Positions 42,529 to 51,956 of a stretch of 64,000 nucleotides of DNA are shown here, in pieces. The position numbers and the translations under genes are program-made. The stretch is from NCBI RefSeq assembly GCF_031987975.1, contig NZ_DALZYX010000005.1, positions 310,001 through 374,000 on the forward strand, given 5' to 3'. This DNA is from Pseudescherichia sp031987975. Lineage in GTDB: Bacteria > Pseudomonadota > Gammaproteobacteria > Enterobacterales > Enterobacteriaceae. Within the stretch, counting starts at the first letter, position 1. Each line of letters begins with the position of its first letter. Under the pieces are notes generated by a model. That model was not told the origin of the DNA. It saw only the letters and a program-made list of their open reading frames with translations, and searched no databases.

Positions 42529-43462
42529 ATGCCTTGTCGCCAGGAAGGCGCATTCCGGTGATGCCGGGTACCGCCTCACGCATCATTTGTAAAAAGGCCC
42601 GCAGACGGGCCGGATAGTAACGCGCCCACGGGTAGACCAGATGCACCGGCAGCGGGGTCGGCTCCCAATCGGGCAACAGTTGCACCAGTCTGCCCTCACG
42701 CAGATCCTCCGCCACTGCCCAGCTTGAGATTATCACCGCCCCTAATCCCTGCAGGGCCGTACTGCGCGCCACATAGAGGCTGTCGGTATAGAGCCGCGGA
42801 GCTATGGTCACCTGCTCAACCTCCCCGGAGGTATGGGTCAGGCTAATACTATGCTGGTAGAAAGTACTGAGCGCTACCCACGGCAGGGCCGCAAGCTGCT
42901 GCGGCCCGGTCATGGCTGGGTAGCGAGCAAGCAGCGTCGGCGCAATCACTACGCTGCGCGGCACCTCCGCCAGCAGCACCGACACCGTACTCGGATCAAT
43001 CTCCGCGCCGACGCGGATAGCGCAATCAATGTTAGCGCTCAGAAAATCGACGTTTTTATCGTTTAGCATCCACTCAACCGACAGTTGGGGATGCTGGCTA
43101 AGAAAATGGGTCAGCGGCGCGAGCAGTTGCTCCTGGCCGAAAGCATGGGGGGCGCGTACCCGCAGGGTGCCGACCGGCTCATCGCTGGCGTGGCTTACTT
43201 CATCCTCAAGCGTTGACCAGGCCGCTATTAATTGTCGGGCATGCTGATAGCAGCGCTCGCCATCGTCGGTAAGTTTCATGGCGTGGGTCGTGCGCAGGAT
43301 CAGCTTCACCCCCAGCAGCGCCTCCAGCGACTGAAGACGGCGGCTGACCGTCGCCTGCGTCGTCTCCATCAGTCTGGCGGCCGCCGACAGGGTTCCGCTC
43401 TCGACGATGCGCACATAGGTGTGCATCAGGTCAACCCGGTCTATACGTTCAGTTCGCTTCAT
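42527..43462 (-). CDS. LysR-family transcriptional regulator
   Basis: 311 residues from ATG 43462. N-terminal HTH (LMHTYVRIVESGTLSAAARLMETTQATVSRRLQSLEALLGVKL) and a periplasmic-binding-protein-like effector domain. The longer frame from 43504 would cover the palindrome at 43475-43491, so I prefer the shorter start. It is divergent from the MFS gene at 43572, the usual layout of a LysR regulator and its target. Ligand unknown. Not found at this position in E. coli, so a local insertion between rne and flgL. Confidence 0.87.
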   Translation of the reverse strand: MKRTERIDRVDLMHTYVRIVESGTLSAAARLMETTQATVSRRLQSLEALLGVKLILRTTHAMKLTDDGERCYQHARQLIAAWSTLEDEVSHASDEPVGTLRVRAPHAFGQEQLLAPLTHFLSQHPQLSVEWMLNDKNVDFLSANIDCAIRVGAEIDPSTVSVLLAEVPRSVVIAPTLLARYPAMTGPQQLAALPWVALSTFYQHSISLTHTSGEVEQVTIAPRLYTDSLYVARSTALQGLGAVIISSWAVAEDLREGRLVQLLPDWEPTPLPVHLVYPWARYYPARLRAFLQMMREAVPGITGMRLPGDKA

Positions 43463-43474
43463 CTTGTTTTTGCC

Positions 43475-43491
43475 TATACGTTTCGCGTATA
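43475..43491. promoter_or_regulatory. Candidate LysR-regulator operator
   Basis: TATACG (43475-43480), 5-base spacer, CGTATA (43486-43491), in the gap between the divergent genes. A third half-site TATACGTT lies at 43443. It fits the T-N11-A dyad pattern of LysR sites. Confidence 0.5.
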
Positions 43492-43571
43492 AGCTTTTTA
43501 CCATTGGGCTGGCTACCGCGTCACGCCATCTTCAGCAAAAATGTCCTCACACCATCTTTGAGGACTCTATT

Positions 43572-44783
43572 ATGAACCGCCAGGCATCACCCTTTGACGT
43601 ACCGCGCTGGATTATCTTCATCCTGGCAATGGGGGCCGGATTTAGCGTTGCTGCTATCTATTACGCGCAACCACTGCTGCCGCTGATGGGGAGCGATCTC
43701 CACTTAACCGTTAACGGCATGGGGCTGGTGCCCACGCTCACTCAGGCAGGCTATGCGCTGGGCATTCTGTTTCTGCTGCCGCTGGGGGACCGCTACGATC
43801 GCCGGACACTGATCCTGGTGAAATGTGCTGCGCTGGCGCTCTTTCTACTGGCCTGTAGCCTGACCAGCCACCTCAATACTCTGCTGGCAGTTAGTCTGCT
43901 GCTGGGGATGGCGGCGACTATGGCGCAGGATATCGTGCCGGCGGCGGCGATCCTTGCGCCGGAAGGCAAACAGGGGAAAACCGTCGGTACCGTGATGACC
44001 GGCCTGCTGCTGGGGATCCTGCTCTCCCGAACGGTTAGCGGTTTCGTGGGTGCGGCCTTTGGCTGGCGTGTAATGTATCAGCTGGCAGCGGCGAGCATTG
44101 CCTTTATCGGTGTGGTGATGTGGGCCGTGCTGCCGCGCTTTGCTGTCCACTCTACCCTCAGCTACCCGGCGCTGATGCGCTCCATGGCCCAGCTGTGGGG
44201 GCGCTACCCTGCCCTGCGCCGCGCCGCGCTGGCCCAGGGCTTTCTCTCGGTGGCCTTTAGCGCCTTCTGGTCTACCCTGGCGGTGATGTTGCTGGATCGT
44301 TTTCACCTTGGTAGTGCGGTAGCAGGAACCTTCGGCATTGCCGGCGCGGCAGGCGCACTGGCCGCACCGCTGGCCGGCGGCCTGGCTGACCGGGTCGGGG
44401 CGGCGAAAGTCACCCAGCTGGGTGCAGCGCTGGTTACCGTCTCCTTTGCCCTGATGTTTGCCCTGCCGCTGCTCTCTACCCAGATGCAACTGGTGCTGAT
44501 TGCCATTGCGGCGGTAGGCTTTGATCTCGGATTGCAGTCGAGCCTCGTTGCTCACCAGAACCTGGTTTACAGCCTGGAGCCGCAGGCGCGGGGTCGTCTC
44601 AACGCCCTGCTGTTTACCGTGGTATTTATTGGCATGGCGGCTGGCTCTGCCCTCGGCAGCAAAATCTACACCCTGGCGGGCTGGCCTGGCGTGGTCGCGC
44701 TGGCCACGGCTTCAGGACTCATAGCTCTGGGGATCCGTCTTGCGGCGGGTAGTCGTCAGGCCGCAGTGGCAAACATCGGATAA
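43572..44783 (+). CDS. MFS drug/metabolite exporter (DHA1 type)
   Basis: 403 residues, 12 predicted helices. N-terminal FDVPRWIIFILAMGAGFSVAAIYYAQPLLP, loop-2 motif GDRYDRRTL, and motif C-like ILLSRTVSGFVG. E. coli has similar proteins of the YnfM/YdeA group. The ATG follows TTTGAGGAC. Probably exports small toxic compounds under control of the divergent LysR regulator. Substrate not readable. Confidence 0.86.
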   Translation: MNRQASPFDVPRWIIFILAMGAGFSVAAIYYAQPLLPLMGSDLHLTVNGMGLVPTLTQAGYALGILFLLPLGDRYDRRTLILVKCAALALFLLACSLTSHLNTLLAVSLLLGMAATMAQDIVPAAAILAPEGKQGKTVGTVMTGLLLGILLSRTVSGFVGAAFGWRVMYQLAAASIAFIGVVMWAVLPRFAVHSTLSYPALMRSMAQLWGRYPALRRAALAQGFLSVAFSAFWSTLAVMLLDRFHLGSAVAGTFGIAGAAGALAAPLAGGLADRVGAAKVTQLGAALVTVSFALMFALPLLSTQMQLVLIAIAAVGFDLGLQSSLVAHQNLVYSLEPQARGRLNALLFTVVFIGMAAGSALGSKIYTLAGWPGVVALATASGLIALGIRLAAGSRQAAVANIG

Positions 44784-44813
44784 AAAAAAGCCGCCCCGGT
44801 CAATGAGGGCGGC
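44782..44813 (-). terminator. flgKL terminator
   Basis: GCCGCCC (44790-44796) pairs with GGGCGGC (44807-44813). On the minus strand it runs into TTTTTTTT. It lies beyond flgL and ends the flagellar transcript. Confidence 0.85.
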
Positions 44814-44830
44814 CTGCAAAAAGAGCCGAG

Positions 44831-44866
44831 ACCTGTCCATTTAGCCGGACAGGTTTTCTTTTTTTT
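44831..44866 (+). terminator. Terminator of the MFS gene
   Basis: ACCTGTCC (44831-44838) with GGACAGGT (44847-44854), followed by TTTCTTTTTTTT on the plus strand. It touches the end of flgL. Confidence 0.8.
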
Positions 44867-45821
44867 AGGAATTAATCTGGAACAGCGACATACCCTGCAT
44901 ATCGGAGAACGCTTTGTAGGAAGCCTGTAGCGCCGCCTGCTGCATGGTGTATGAGGAGATCGCCGCGTTCCAGTCAACGTCAATCAGATCGCTCATCTGC
45001 TGGGTCTGACCCAGAGCACGATCGGTACCGAGCGCGTCCAGGTTATCCAGCTCATTAAGCTGGGTACCGACTTCGGCACGTACGGTCAGAACGTTGTTAA
45101 GGGCATTGCGCAGGCCGCGGTTGGTTTTATCCATCACGTCCTGAGCGGTGGCCTGGGCGGTTTCATCTCCACTTACCGGCGTGTTCAGCGAGGCGATGGC
45201 CGAGTCCAGCATCGCAAACAGGTTCGTTTCCTGCTGAGAGCCAGCAGGCTCGGGCACCGCATTGCTGGTGACGCTATCAAAGACCTGTTTCCCGGTATGA
45301 GCAATCACCATGGTCCGCGCGGCGTCTACCTGCTGGGTAATCGGCTGCGTGCCGCCGCCGTATTGGCCGGAGGTCTGGTCGAACGGTGCGCTTTCGGTTT
45401 TGTAGCCACCAAAGATATAGCGGCCGTTGCCGTCGGTGCTGTTGGCCAGGTTCATGATCTGATCGCGAATACCCTGAAGATCGGTAGCCAGCGAGGCGCG
45501 GTCATCATCGCTCAGAGAGCCGTTGCCGCTGTTGATCACTTTGGACTGCGCTGACTGGATCGCGGTAGAGACCTGGTCCAGAATGCTGTCTTCCAGCGAT
45601 ACTTTTTGGCTCGCGAAGGTGCGGGCCAGCTGGTATTGATTATTCTGCGCCTGCGCCTGAGAGAGCACCACTGCCTGCGAGGCGGCAATGGGATCGTCGG
45701 AAGCACGGTTTACGCGCTTGCCGGTAGACATCTGCTCGCCATAGCTTAACCATTTGCTCTGCGAACTGGTGACACCACGCATGTTTTGTTCATACATCAT
45801 CTGAGTGCTAACGCGCATCAT
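44865..45821 (-). CDS. flgL: Flagellar hook-filament junction protein FlgL (HAP3)
   Basis: 318 residues. Flagellin-like ends: N-terminal MRVSTQMMYEQNMRGV with the RINSA-like region (GEQMSTGKRVNRASDDP), C-terminal coiled-coil helices (YTMQQAALQASYKAFSDMQ). Forms the second junction layer between hook and filament; exported with FlgN as chaperone. Eleven bases after flgK, under the sigma-28 promoter upstream of flgK. Confidence 0.97.
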   Translation of the reverse strand: MMRVSTQMMYEQNMRGVTSSQSKWLSYGEQMSTGKRVNRASDDPIAASQAVVLSQAQAQNNQYQLARTFASQKVSLEDSILDQVSTAIQSAQSKVINSGNGSLSDDDRASLATDLQGIRDQIMNLANSTDGNGRYIFGGYKTESAPFDQTSGQYGGGTQPITQQVDAARTMVIAHTGKQVFDSVTSNAVPEPAGSQQETNLFAMLDSAIASLNTPVSGDETAQATAQDVMDKTNRGLRNALNNVLTVRAEVGTQLNELDNLDALGTDRALGQTQQMSDLIDVDWNAAISSYTMQQAALQASYKAFSDMQGMSLFQINS

Positions 45822-45832
45822 TAACCTCTTGC

Positions 45833-47485
45833 TTAGCGGATGTTCAGTAACGCATCAAACAGCGAGCTTGCTGTCTGTAAAACCTGTGCGTTAGCGAGAT
45901 AATATTGCTGGTAACGTTGCAGGTTACCGTACTCTTCGTCGAGGTTAACGCCGGAGATCGACTGCTGCTGATTGCTCAGCTGGGTCACCACGTTATCCTG
46001 GGTGGTGGCGCTGCTCTTCAGCGTGGCCGTGGTACTGCCCACGGTGCTGACCAGCGCGGCATAGGCATCGTTGAAGCTCTTGTTGCCGCCGACGCTCTTG
46101 CTCTTTTGCAGATCCAGCAGCGCCTGGCCATTGACGTTATCGCTGTCGCCGCTGGTGTCTGACGCCGCCATAGCGATTTTTGATTCATCCTGGAAGGCCA
46201 GATCCATATTGACGATGGCGTTGGCCGTCGGCTTGATGATAAAGCTATCGTTATTACCCGCACCGTTGGTGGCGCTGATGTTCACCTTCAGGCCGTCGAA
46301 GTTCAGGCTGCCGTCGGTAGCATCCGGGGTCGCGGTAAACGAGGTGTTGTCTGACAGGCGCGTCACCTGCCACTTCGACCCGTCGTAGACCACCTTATAG
46401 TCGGTGGCCTGTACCTTGCTGCTGTCGCTCACCGTGGTGGTCAGCGATGCATCGCCAGTGTTCCGCGCGTTGCTCAGCGTAGAAGGCGATCCAATTTTAA
46501 AGAAGTCACCGCCCTGGTCGCCGTTAGCGTCATAGCCTTTGGCGTGCTGGGTGTTGAAGGCGTCAGCAAAGGAGAGCGCCAGCTGACCCAGCGAGTTGCG
46601 GGTCTGATCGAGGTTCTGGCTGCGGAAGGTCAGCAGCCCGCCGAGAGAGCCGCTGTTGAGCAGCTTCTCCGGGATCTCGACGTTACCCGCGGTCGCGTCA
46701 ACATAGGCCACGGTGGTACGGGATGGATCGGCGCTGGACGGTACGGCAGCCAGCTGACGGGCAGAGCTGCCCTGCACCAGGGTGTAGCCGTTCGCCATGC
46801 TGATGTTATAGGTGCCGCCGTCCTGAACGCTCACTTCCACGCCAACAATTTTATTCAGTTCGCTTACCAGCTGATCGCGCTGGTCCAGCAGGTTGTTTGG
46901 CGAGGAGCCTGCGCCTACGCCAGTCAGACGGGAAATCTGGTCGTTAAGGTTCGCGATCTGGGTGGTGTAGTTGTTGATCTGATCCACGCTGGAGGAGATC
47001 GACAGGTTAACCTGCTTATCCTGATCGCGGAGATACTGATCGGTCACCTTGAACTGGTTTACCAGGCCATCGGCCTTGCCCAGCAGCGTCTGGCGAGAGG
47101 CCGGATCTTCGGCGTTGCTCACCAGCGTTTGCAGGCTGGTGAAGAAGTCCTGCATGGTGGTGGCGAGAGTATTAGTCGAGCCGGAGAGCATGTCATCAAT
47201 CTTTGACATCTGCTCGTAGCGCGTGGTCAGGCCGCTGCTCTGGGTCTGCGCGGCACGCAGCTGATTGGTGATGAAGGCGTCATATTCGCGCTGGACGCCG
47301 GTGACGTTCACCCCGTTGCCAACCCAACCGCCTGCACCCAGCGTACTGTTTGCCTGTGCCAGCACCGTCGTCTGACGGGTATAGCCCGCGACGTTATAAC
47401 TGGAGATGTTATTACTGACGGTATTCAGCGCGGCCTGGGCTGCACTCAGCCCGCTCATGGCGCTGTTAATCAAGCTACTGGACAT
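45833..47485 (-). CDS. flgK: Flagellar hook-filament junction protein FlgK (HAP1)
   Basis: 550 residues. N-terminal rod/hook-type motif SAMSGLSAAQAALNTVSNNISSYN and C-terminal helices GVNLDEEYGNLQRYQQYYLANAQVLQTASSLFDALLNI. The central variable domain (about 330-430) is close to the E. coli pattern. Substrate of the FlgN chaperone. Confidence 0.97.
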   Translation of the reverse strand: MSSSLINSAMSGLSAAQAALNTVSNNISSYNVAGYTRQTTVLAQANSTLGAGGWVGNGVNVTGVQREYDAFITNQLRAAQTQSSGLTTRYEQMSKIDDMLSGSTNTLATTMQDFFTSLQTLVSNAEDPASRQTLLGKADGLVNQFKVTDQYLRDQDKQVNLSISSSVDQINNYTTQIANLNDQISRLTGVGAGSSPNNLLDQRDQLVSELNKIVGVEVSVQDGGTYNISMANGYTLVQGSSARQLAAVPSSADPSRTTVAYVDATAGNVEIPEKLLNSGSLGGLLTFRSQNLDQTRNSLGQLALSFADAFNTQHAKGYDANGDQGGDFFKIGSPSTLSNARNTGDASLTTTVSDSSKVQATDYKVVYDGSKWQVTRLSDNTSFTATPDATDGSLNFDGLKVNISATNGAGNNDSFIIKPTANAIVNMDLAFQDESKIAMAASDTSGDSDNVNGQALLDLQKSKSVGGNKSFNDAYAALVSTVGSTTATLKSSATTQDNVVTQLSNQQQSISGVNLDEEYGNLQRYQQYYLANAQVLQTASSLFDALLNIR

Positions 47486-47527
47486 GGAGATTCCTTATAC
47501 ACTTTTAGACATAAGTCCTGCTAACGA

Positions 47528-47554
47528 TTATCGGCAGCGCCTTGCTGAACTTGA
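47528..47554 (-). promoter_or_regulatory. Sigma-28 (FliA) promoter of flgKL
   Basis: Minus strand TCAAGTTC, 11-base spacer, GCCGATAA: the -10 is exact and the -35 matches TAAAGTTT at 6 of 8. It lies just upstream of flgK, as in E. coli, so flgKL get class 3 expression. Confidence 0.85.
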
Positions 47555-47560
47555 GAGCTG

Positions 47561-48517
47561 TCAGAACAGATTTTCAATATCGTTGCTGTAGGCTTTGCTC
47601 ACCTTATCGCTAAGGGATTTCAGCTGCTGGATCATGCTGGTGAGCTTGCGGGCATAGTTTGGATCGGTAGCGTAGCCCGCGCTTTGCAACGCCTGCGCCC
47701 CCTGCTCGGCGGTTGCTGCGGTGGTCACGGCGGCGTAGCGCGGATTGCGCGACAGCAGGCCGACGTAGTCCGACAGCGCCTCAAGATAGGAGCCGTAGAC
47801 GCGGAACTTCGCCTTCACCTTTTTCGCCTCACCGTTCTCATATTCGGTAGTGGTGATCTCAGTGGTGGGTCCCTTCCAGCTGCCGCTGGCCTTAACGCCA
47901 AACAGGTTAAAGCTTGGCTCACCGTTTTCCCGCTTGATCTGCCGCTGGCCCCAGCCTGACTCCAGCGCCGCCTGGGCGAGGATCAGGTGATGCGGCACCC
48001 CGCTCTGCTGACTGGCCAGCCGCGCCGGCAGCGAAAGCTGGGCAAGGAACTCTTTGCTATCACCAGAGAGCGCGGCATCGTTGCTCGCACCATCTGGGGT
48101 TTTCGGCACGGCCTTGCGCACCATCTGGGTCAGGGCCTGGTTTTGATAACTGGTCACCGTTTCCAACGGAAACTTCATCGGCACCTGTGAAGGTGCCTCT
48201 GTGGGTTCACTCTGGCCGCCGGACATCTGCTTCACCATCATCTCCGCCAGCCCCAGCCCCTTGCCTGCGGTCATCTGCTGGGCAATCTGCTGGTCATACA
48301 TGCTGGTATACATGCGGCTGGAGTCGCTGCTGAACAGGCCGTCTTTTGGCAGGGCTTCACGCATGCTCTTCAGCATCATCTGCACGAACATCCCTTCCAC
48401 CTGGCGGGCCACCGGCCGCAGGTTAGCCTGCGGATCCTGTCCGGCCTGGGTTTTCAGTTCATTCAGCGATTGCGCATCCCATGCCGCGCTCGCCATCATC
48501 CGGCTGTCAGTTAGCAT
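47561..48517 (-). CDS. flgJ: FlgJ, rod-cap protein and peptidoglycan hydrolase
   Basis: 318 residues. The N-terminal rod-binding part (about 1-105, ASAAWDAQSLNELK, VEGMFVQMMLKSMREALP) caps the growing rod; the C-terminal glucosaminidase domain (about 160-310) has the catalytic Glu in AQAALESGWGQRQI. It makes the hole in the cell wall for the rod. One-base junction with flgI. Confidence 0.96.
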   Translation of the reverse strand: MLTDSRMMASAAWDAQSLNELKTQAGQDPQANLRPVARQVEGMFVQMMLKSMREALPKDGLFSSDSSRMYTSMYDQQIAQQMTAGKGLGLAEMMVKQMSGGQSEPTEAPSQVPMKFPLETVTSYQNQALTQMVRKAVPKTPDGASNDAALSGDSKEFLAQLSLPARLASQQSGVPHHLILAQAALESGWGQRQIKRENGEPSFNLFGVKASGSWKGPTTEITTTEYENGEAKKVKAKFRVYGSYLEALSDYVGLLSRNPRYAAVTTAATAEQGAQALQSAGYATDPNYARKLTSMIQQLKSLSDKVSKAYSNDIENLF

Positions 48518-49614
48518 TAGATAATTTCCAGTTTCGCGCGCAGGCAGCCTGCGCTCTGCATTGACTGAAGGATCGACATCAGATCGATCGGCGTCGCACC
48601 CAGCGCATTCAGCGCCCGGACAACGTTGTTCAGGTTGGCGCTGGAGCGAACGCTCTGCAGCGAACCGCCGCTCTGGCGCAGGTCGATCTGCGTCTGCGGC
48701 GTGACCACGGTCTGGCCACCGCCGAACGGCGTATCCGGCTGGCTGACGTTGGCCTGACGGTTTACCGTCACCGAGAGGTTACCCTGGGCCACTGCACAGC
48801 TGTCGAGGGTGACTTCGCGGTTCATGACCACCGAGCCGGTGCGGGAGTTGATCACTACCTTCGCATCCTGCGGCGTCACGCCCACTTCCATATTCTGGAT
48901 ATCGGCCAGGAAACGCACCTGCGAGCTGTTACCGCTCGGGACACGGATCTGGATAGTACGCGCATCCAGCGCGGAAGCGCTGCCGTAGCCGCGCGCACGG
49001 TTGATGGTGTCGGTGATCTGCTGCGCGAGGGTGAAATCTTCCTGGTTCAGCTGCAGGTTGATGGTGTTCCCGGAGCCGAACTGAGTCGGCAGCTCGCGCT
49101 CGACAACCGCGCCGCCGGTGATACGGCCGCCGTTGAGCTGGTTAACCTGCACGCTGCTGCCGCCTGCTGCCGCACCCGCGCCGCCCACCAGCACGTTACC
49201 CTGTGCCAGGGCATAGACCTGGTTATCGACCCCTTTCAGCGGGGTCATCAGCAGCGTACCGCCGCGCAGGCTCTTGGCGTTACCCATTGAGGAGACCACC
49301 ACGTCGATGGTCTGCCCCTGGCGGGCAAAGGCCGGGAACTGAGCGGTAACCATTACCGCCGCCACGTTTTTCAGCTGCATGTTGGTCCCGGCGGGGACGG
49401 TGATCCCCATCTGGGAGAGCATGTTGTTCAGGCTCTGGGTGGTAAACGGCGTCTGGGTGGTCTGGTCACCCGTGCCATCGAGGCCGACAACCAGCCCGTA
49501 GCCAATCAGTGAGTTCTGTCGTACGCCCTGTACGCTGGTGAGGTCGCGGATGCGCTCGGCCTGGGCAATTGTAGCTACCAGCACCAGCGCGATCCCTGCC
49601 AGATATTTAAACAT
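48517..49614 (-). CDS. flgI: Flagellar P-ring protein FlgI
   Basis: 365 residues with a signal peptide (LAGIALVLVATIAQAE). P-ring bushing around the rod in the peptidoglycan layer, assembled with FlgA chaperone help. Conserved NSLIGYGLVVGLDGTGDQ and the C-terminal ALNALGATPIDLMSILQSMQSAGCLRA. Two Cys (DSCAVAQ and AGCLR) form the stabilising disulfide. Confidence 0.97.
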   Translation of the reverse strand: MFKYLAGIALVLVATIAQAERIRDLTSVQGVRQNSLIGYGLVVGLDGTGDQTTQTPFTTQSLNNMLSQMGITVPAGTNMQLKNVAAVMVTAQFPAFARQGQTIDVVVSSMGNAKSLRGGTLLMTPLKGVDNQVYALAQGNVLVGGAGAAAGGSSVQVNQLNGGRITGGAVVERELPTQFGSGNTINLQLNQEDFTLAQQITDTINRARGYGSASALDARTIQIRVPSGNSSQVRFLADIQNMEVGVTPQDAKVVINSRTGSVVMNREVTLDSCAVAQGNLSVTVNRQANVSQPDTPFGGGQTVVTPQTQIDLRQSGGSLQSVRSSANLNNVVRALNALGATPIDLMSILQSMQSAGCLRAKLEII

Positions 49615-49625
49615 TGGTCACCCCG

Positions 49626-50324
49626 TTACATCGGCGAGAGGTTAAGGAAGAAGCGTTGCAGCCAGCCCATATTCTGCGCTTCATTGATATAGCCGTTGCC
49701 GACATATTCGATGCGCGCATCCGCCACCTGGGTGGACGGAACGGAGTTGCTGCCGCTGATGGTGCGTGGGTTCACGACCCCCGAGAAGCGGATAAACTCA
49801 GTGCCCTGGTTAATGGCGATCTGTTTTTCACCCACGACGTGTAAGTTACCGTTGGCTAATACCTGGTCAACCGTTACGGTCAGCGTTCCGCTGAAGGTGT
49901 TGCTGGCGTTAGCCCCACCCTTACCGTTAAAGCTGTTGCTGCCGGAGGCATCGACATCCGCACGGGCGTTGCCGAACAGGCCTTCTAAGTAGCGCGGCGC
50001 AGTCCCGACGCCGAAATTGGTTTTGCCGTCGCGGCTGGCGTTGGCCGACGAGCTTTTACTGGCGCTGACGTTCTCTTGCAGCACGATGGTCAGCGTATCG
50101 CCTACGTTACGCGGTCTGCGATCCTCAAACAGCGGCTGATAGCCGTAGTTGATCGGCTGGGCAGTCTGAAAAATGGAGCCGTTGACAATGGGCTGCGGGC
50201 CTGGCGTAGGCTGCGCGGTGGTTGCGCCCTGCACCAGCGGCGTCGAGGGGATCCAGGCACACCCGTTCAGGGTGAGTGCCACCAAAGCCATAAGCGGATA
50301 ACGAAACGCGGCGGATTTATGCAT
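49626..50324 (-). CDS. flgH: Flagellar L-ring lipoprotein FlgH
   Basis: 232 residues from ATG 50324, the same length as E. coli; a start 9 bases upstream is also possible. Lipobox LNGC with lipidated Cys22, then GYQPLFEDRRPRNVGDTLTIVLQENVSASKSS and the C-terminal GWLQRFFLNLSPM. Forms the outer-membrane L-ring. Confidence 0.96.
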   Translation of the reverse strand: MHKSAAFRYPLMALVALTLNGCAWIPSTPLVQGATTAQPTPGPQPIVNGSIFQTAQPINYGYQPLFEDRRPRNVGDTLTIVLQENVSASKSSSANASRDGKTNFGVGTAPRYLEGLFGNARADVDASGSNSFNGKGGANASNTFSGTLTVTVDQVLANGNLHVVGEKQIAINQGTEFIRFSGVVNPRTISGSNSVPSTQVADARIEYVGNGYINEAQNMGWLQRFFLNLSPM

Positions 50325-50384
50325 TGCTTTCATCTTCGAAATCAGGGGCCCGGCGCGGCGATGACCACCGCGCCGGAGCGCGCC

Positions 50385-51167
50385 TTAGAGTTGCGTCAGT
50401 TTTTGCAGCATCTGATCGGTAGTCGATACGGCTTTACTGTTAATTTCGTAAGCGCGCTGAACCTGGATCATATTCACCAGCTCTTCAGCCACGTTCACGT
50501 TAGAGGTTTCAACATACCCCTGGTAGAGCAGCCCCGCACCGTTCAGGCCGGGCGTCGTATCGTTCGGCGCGCCGGAGGACTGGGTCTCGGTGTAGAGGTT
50601 CTCACCGATGCTTTCCAGACCGGTATCGTTCATAAAGGTGGTCAGGTTCAGCTGCCCCACCTGCACCGGCGCGGCCTGCCCCTGCTGGGTCACGCTCACC
50701 ACGCCGTCACGGCCGATGGTGATGCTCAGGGAGTTTGCCGGAATGGTAATGGCTGGCTGCACCTGGAAACCGCCTGCGGTGACCAGCTGGCCGTTCTGAT
50801 CCACCTGGAAAGAACCGTCGCGGGTATAGGCGGCGGTACCGTCCGGCAGCATCACCTGGAAGAAGCCCTGGCCTTTAATCGCCACGTCTTTGCTGTTGTT
50901 GGTCTGGGAAAGGTTACCCTGGCTGTGCAGGCGCTCGGTAGCCACCGGACGCACGCCGGTACCAATCTGCAGGCCTGACGGCAGCGTGGTCTGCTCGGAA
51001 GACTGCGCGCCTGGCTGGCGAACGGTCTGGTAGAGCAGATCTTCAAAGACTGCGCGCTGACGCTTAAAACCGTTGGTGCTGACGTTCGCCAGGTTGTTGG
51101 CGATGACGTCCATATTGGTTTGCTGGGCGTCGAGGCCGGTCTTGGCAATCCATAAGGAGTTGATCAT
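50385..51167 (-). CDS. flgG: Flagellar distal rod protein FlgG
   Basis: 260 residues, as in E. coli. N-terminal SLWIAKTGLDAQQTNMDVIANNLANVSTNGFKRQRAVFEDL and C-terminal ELVNMIQVQRAYEINSKAVSTTDQMLQKLTQL, the two ends forming the coiled-coil rod core. Thirteen bases after flgF. Confidence 0.98.
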   Translation of the reverse strand: MINSLWIAKTGLDAQQTNMDVIANNLANVSTNGFKRQRAVFEDLLYQTVRQPGAQSSEQTTLPSGLQIGTGVRPVATERLHSQGNLSQTNNSKDVAIKGQGFFQVMLPDGTAAYTRDGSFQVDQNGQLVTAGGFQVQPAITIPANSLSITIGRDGVVSVTQQGQAAPVQVGQLNLTTFMNDTGLESIGENLYTETQSSGAPNDTTPGLNGAGLLYQGYVETSNVNVAEELVNMIQVQRAYEINSKAVSTTDQMLQKLTQL

Positions 51168-51180
51168 AAATAGTCCTGTA

Positions 51181-51936
51181 TTAGCTCATCGACAGCAGTG
51201 AGTTAGCACGCTGCTCATTTTCATCAACGCTGCTGATGACCTTCATCTGCATCTCAAAGCGACGCGCGCTGGCGATCATATCGGTCATCGCTTCAACTGG
51301 CTTCACGTTGCTCCCCTCCAGCACGCCCGACATCACGCGGATGGTGGGATCGGCCTGCAGGGTTGCGCCCCGGGTAGCCTGGGTGGCCTGGCTGAGACGG
51401 AACATGCCGTCATCGCCACGCACCACTTCAGCAGCGGTTGCCTTGACCAGCTTCAGCTTGCCGATTGGCGATACCGTATTGGGCGGATCTCCCGGGGTGA
51501 GCGCCGAGATGGTGCCGTCCGCTGCGATGGTGATCTCCGCCCCTTCCGGCACGGCAATCGGACCTGCGTCGCCCATCACCGGGTTACCCTGAATGGTCAG
51601 CTGACCCGTCGGGCTGACCTGCATGTTACCGTTGCGGGTATAGCCCTCGGTACCGTCCGGCGTCTGTACCGCCAGCCAGCCGTCCTGTTGCAGCGCAACG
51701 TCCAGCGGGCGGGAAGTGTAATCCATCTGGCCAGGGGTCATATCCGCGCCGGGGGTAGACGCGGTTACCAGCGTGCGGGTAGGCAGCGACAGGCCCTCTA
51801 CCGGCACGGCGCGCAGCGCGTTGAGCTGCGCACGAAAGCCTGGCGTGGAGGCGTTCGCGAGGTTGCTGGCCGTAACCGCCTGCTGGTTGAGCGTCTGGCT
51901 GGCCGCGCCCATCGCGGTATATATTGCGTGATCCAT
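51181..51936 (-). CDS. flgF: Flagellar proximal rod protein FlgF
   Basis: 251 residues. N-terminal AIYTAMGAASQTLNQQAVTASNLANASTPGFRAQ and C-terminal VEAMTDMIASARRFEMQMKVISSVDENEQRANSLL mark it as a rod protein of the FlgBCFG family. Confidence 0.97.
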   Translation of the reverse strand: MDHAIYTAMGAASQTLNQQAVTASNLANASTPGFRAQLNALRAVPVEGLSLPTRTLVTASTPGADMTPGQMDYTSRPLDVALQQDGWLAVQTPDGTEGYTRNGNMQVSPTGQLTIQGNPVMGDAGPIAVPEGAEITIAADGTISALTPGDPPNTVSPIGKLKLVKATAAEVVRGDDGMFRLSQATQATRGATLQADPTIRVMSGVLEGSNVKPVEAMTDMIASARRFEMQMKVISSVDENEQRANSLLSMS

Positions 51937-51956
51937 GAAGCCGTCCCGTCAGGCGC

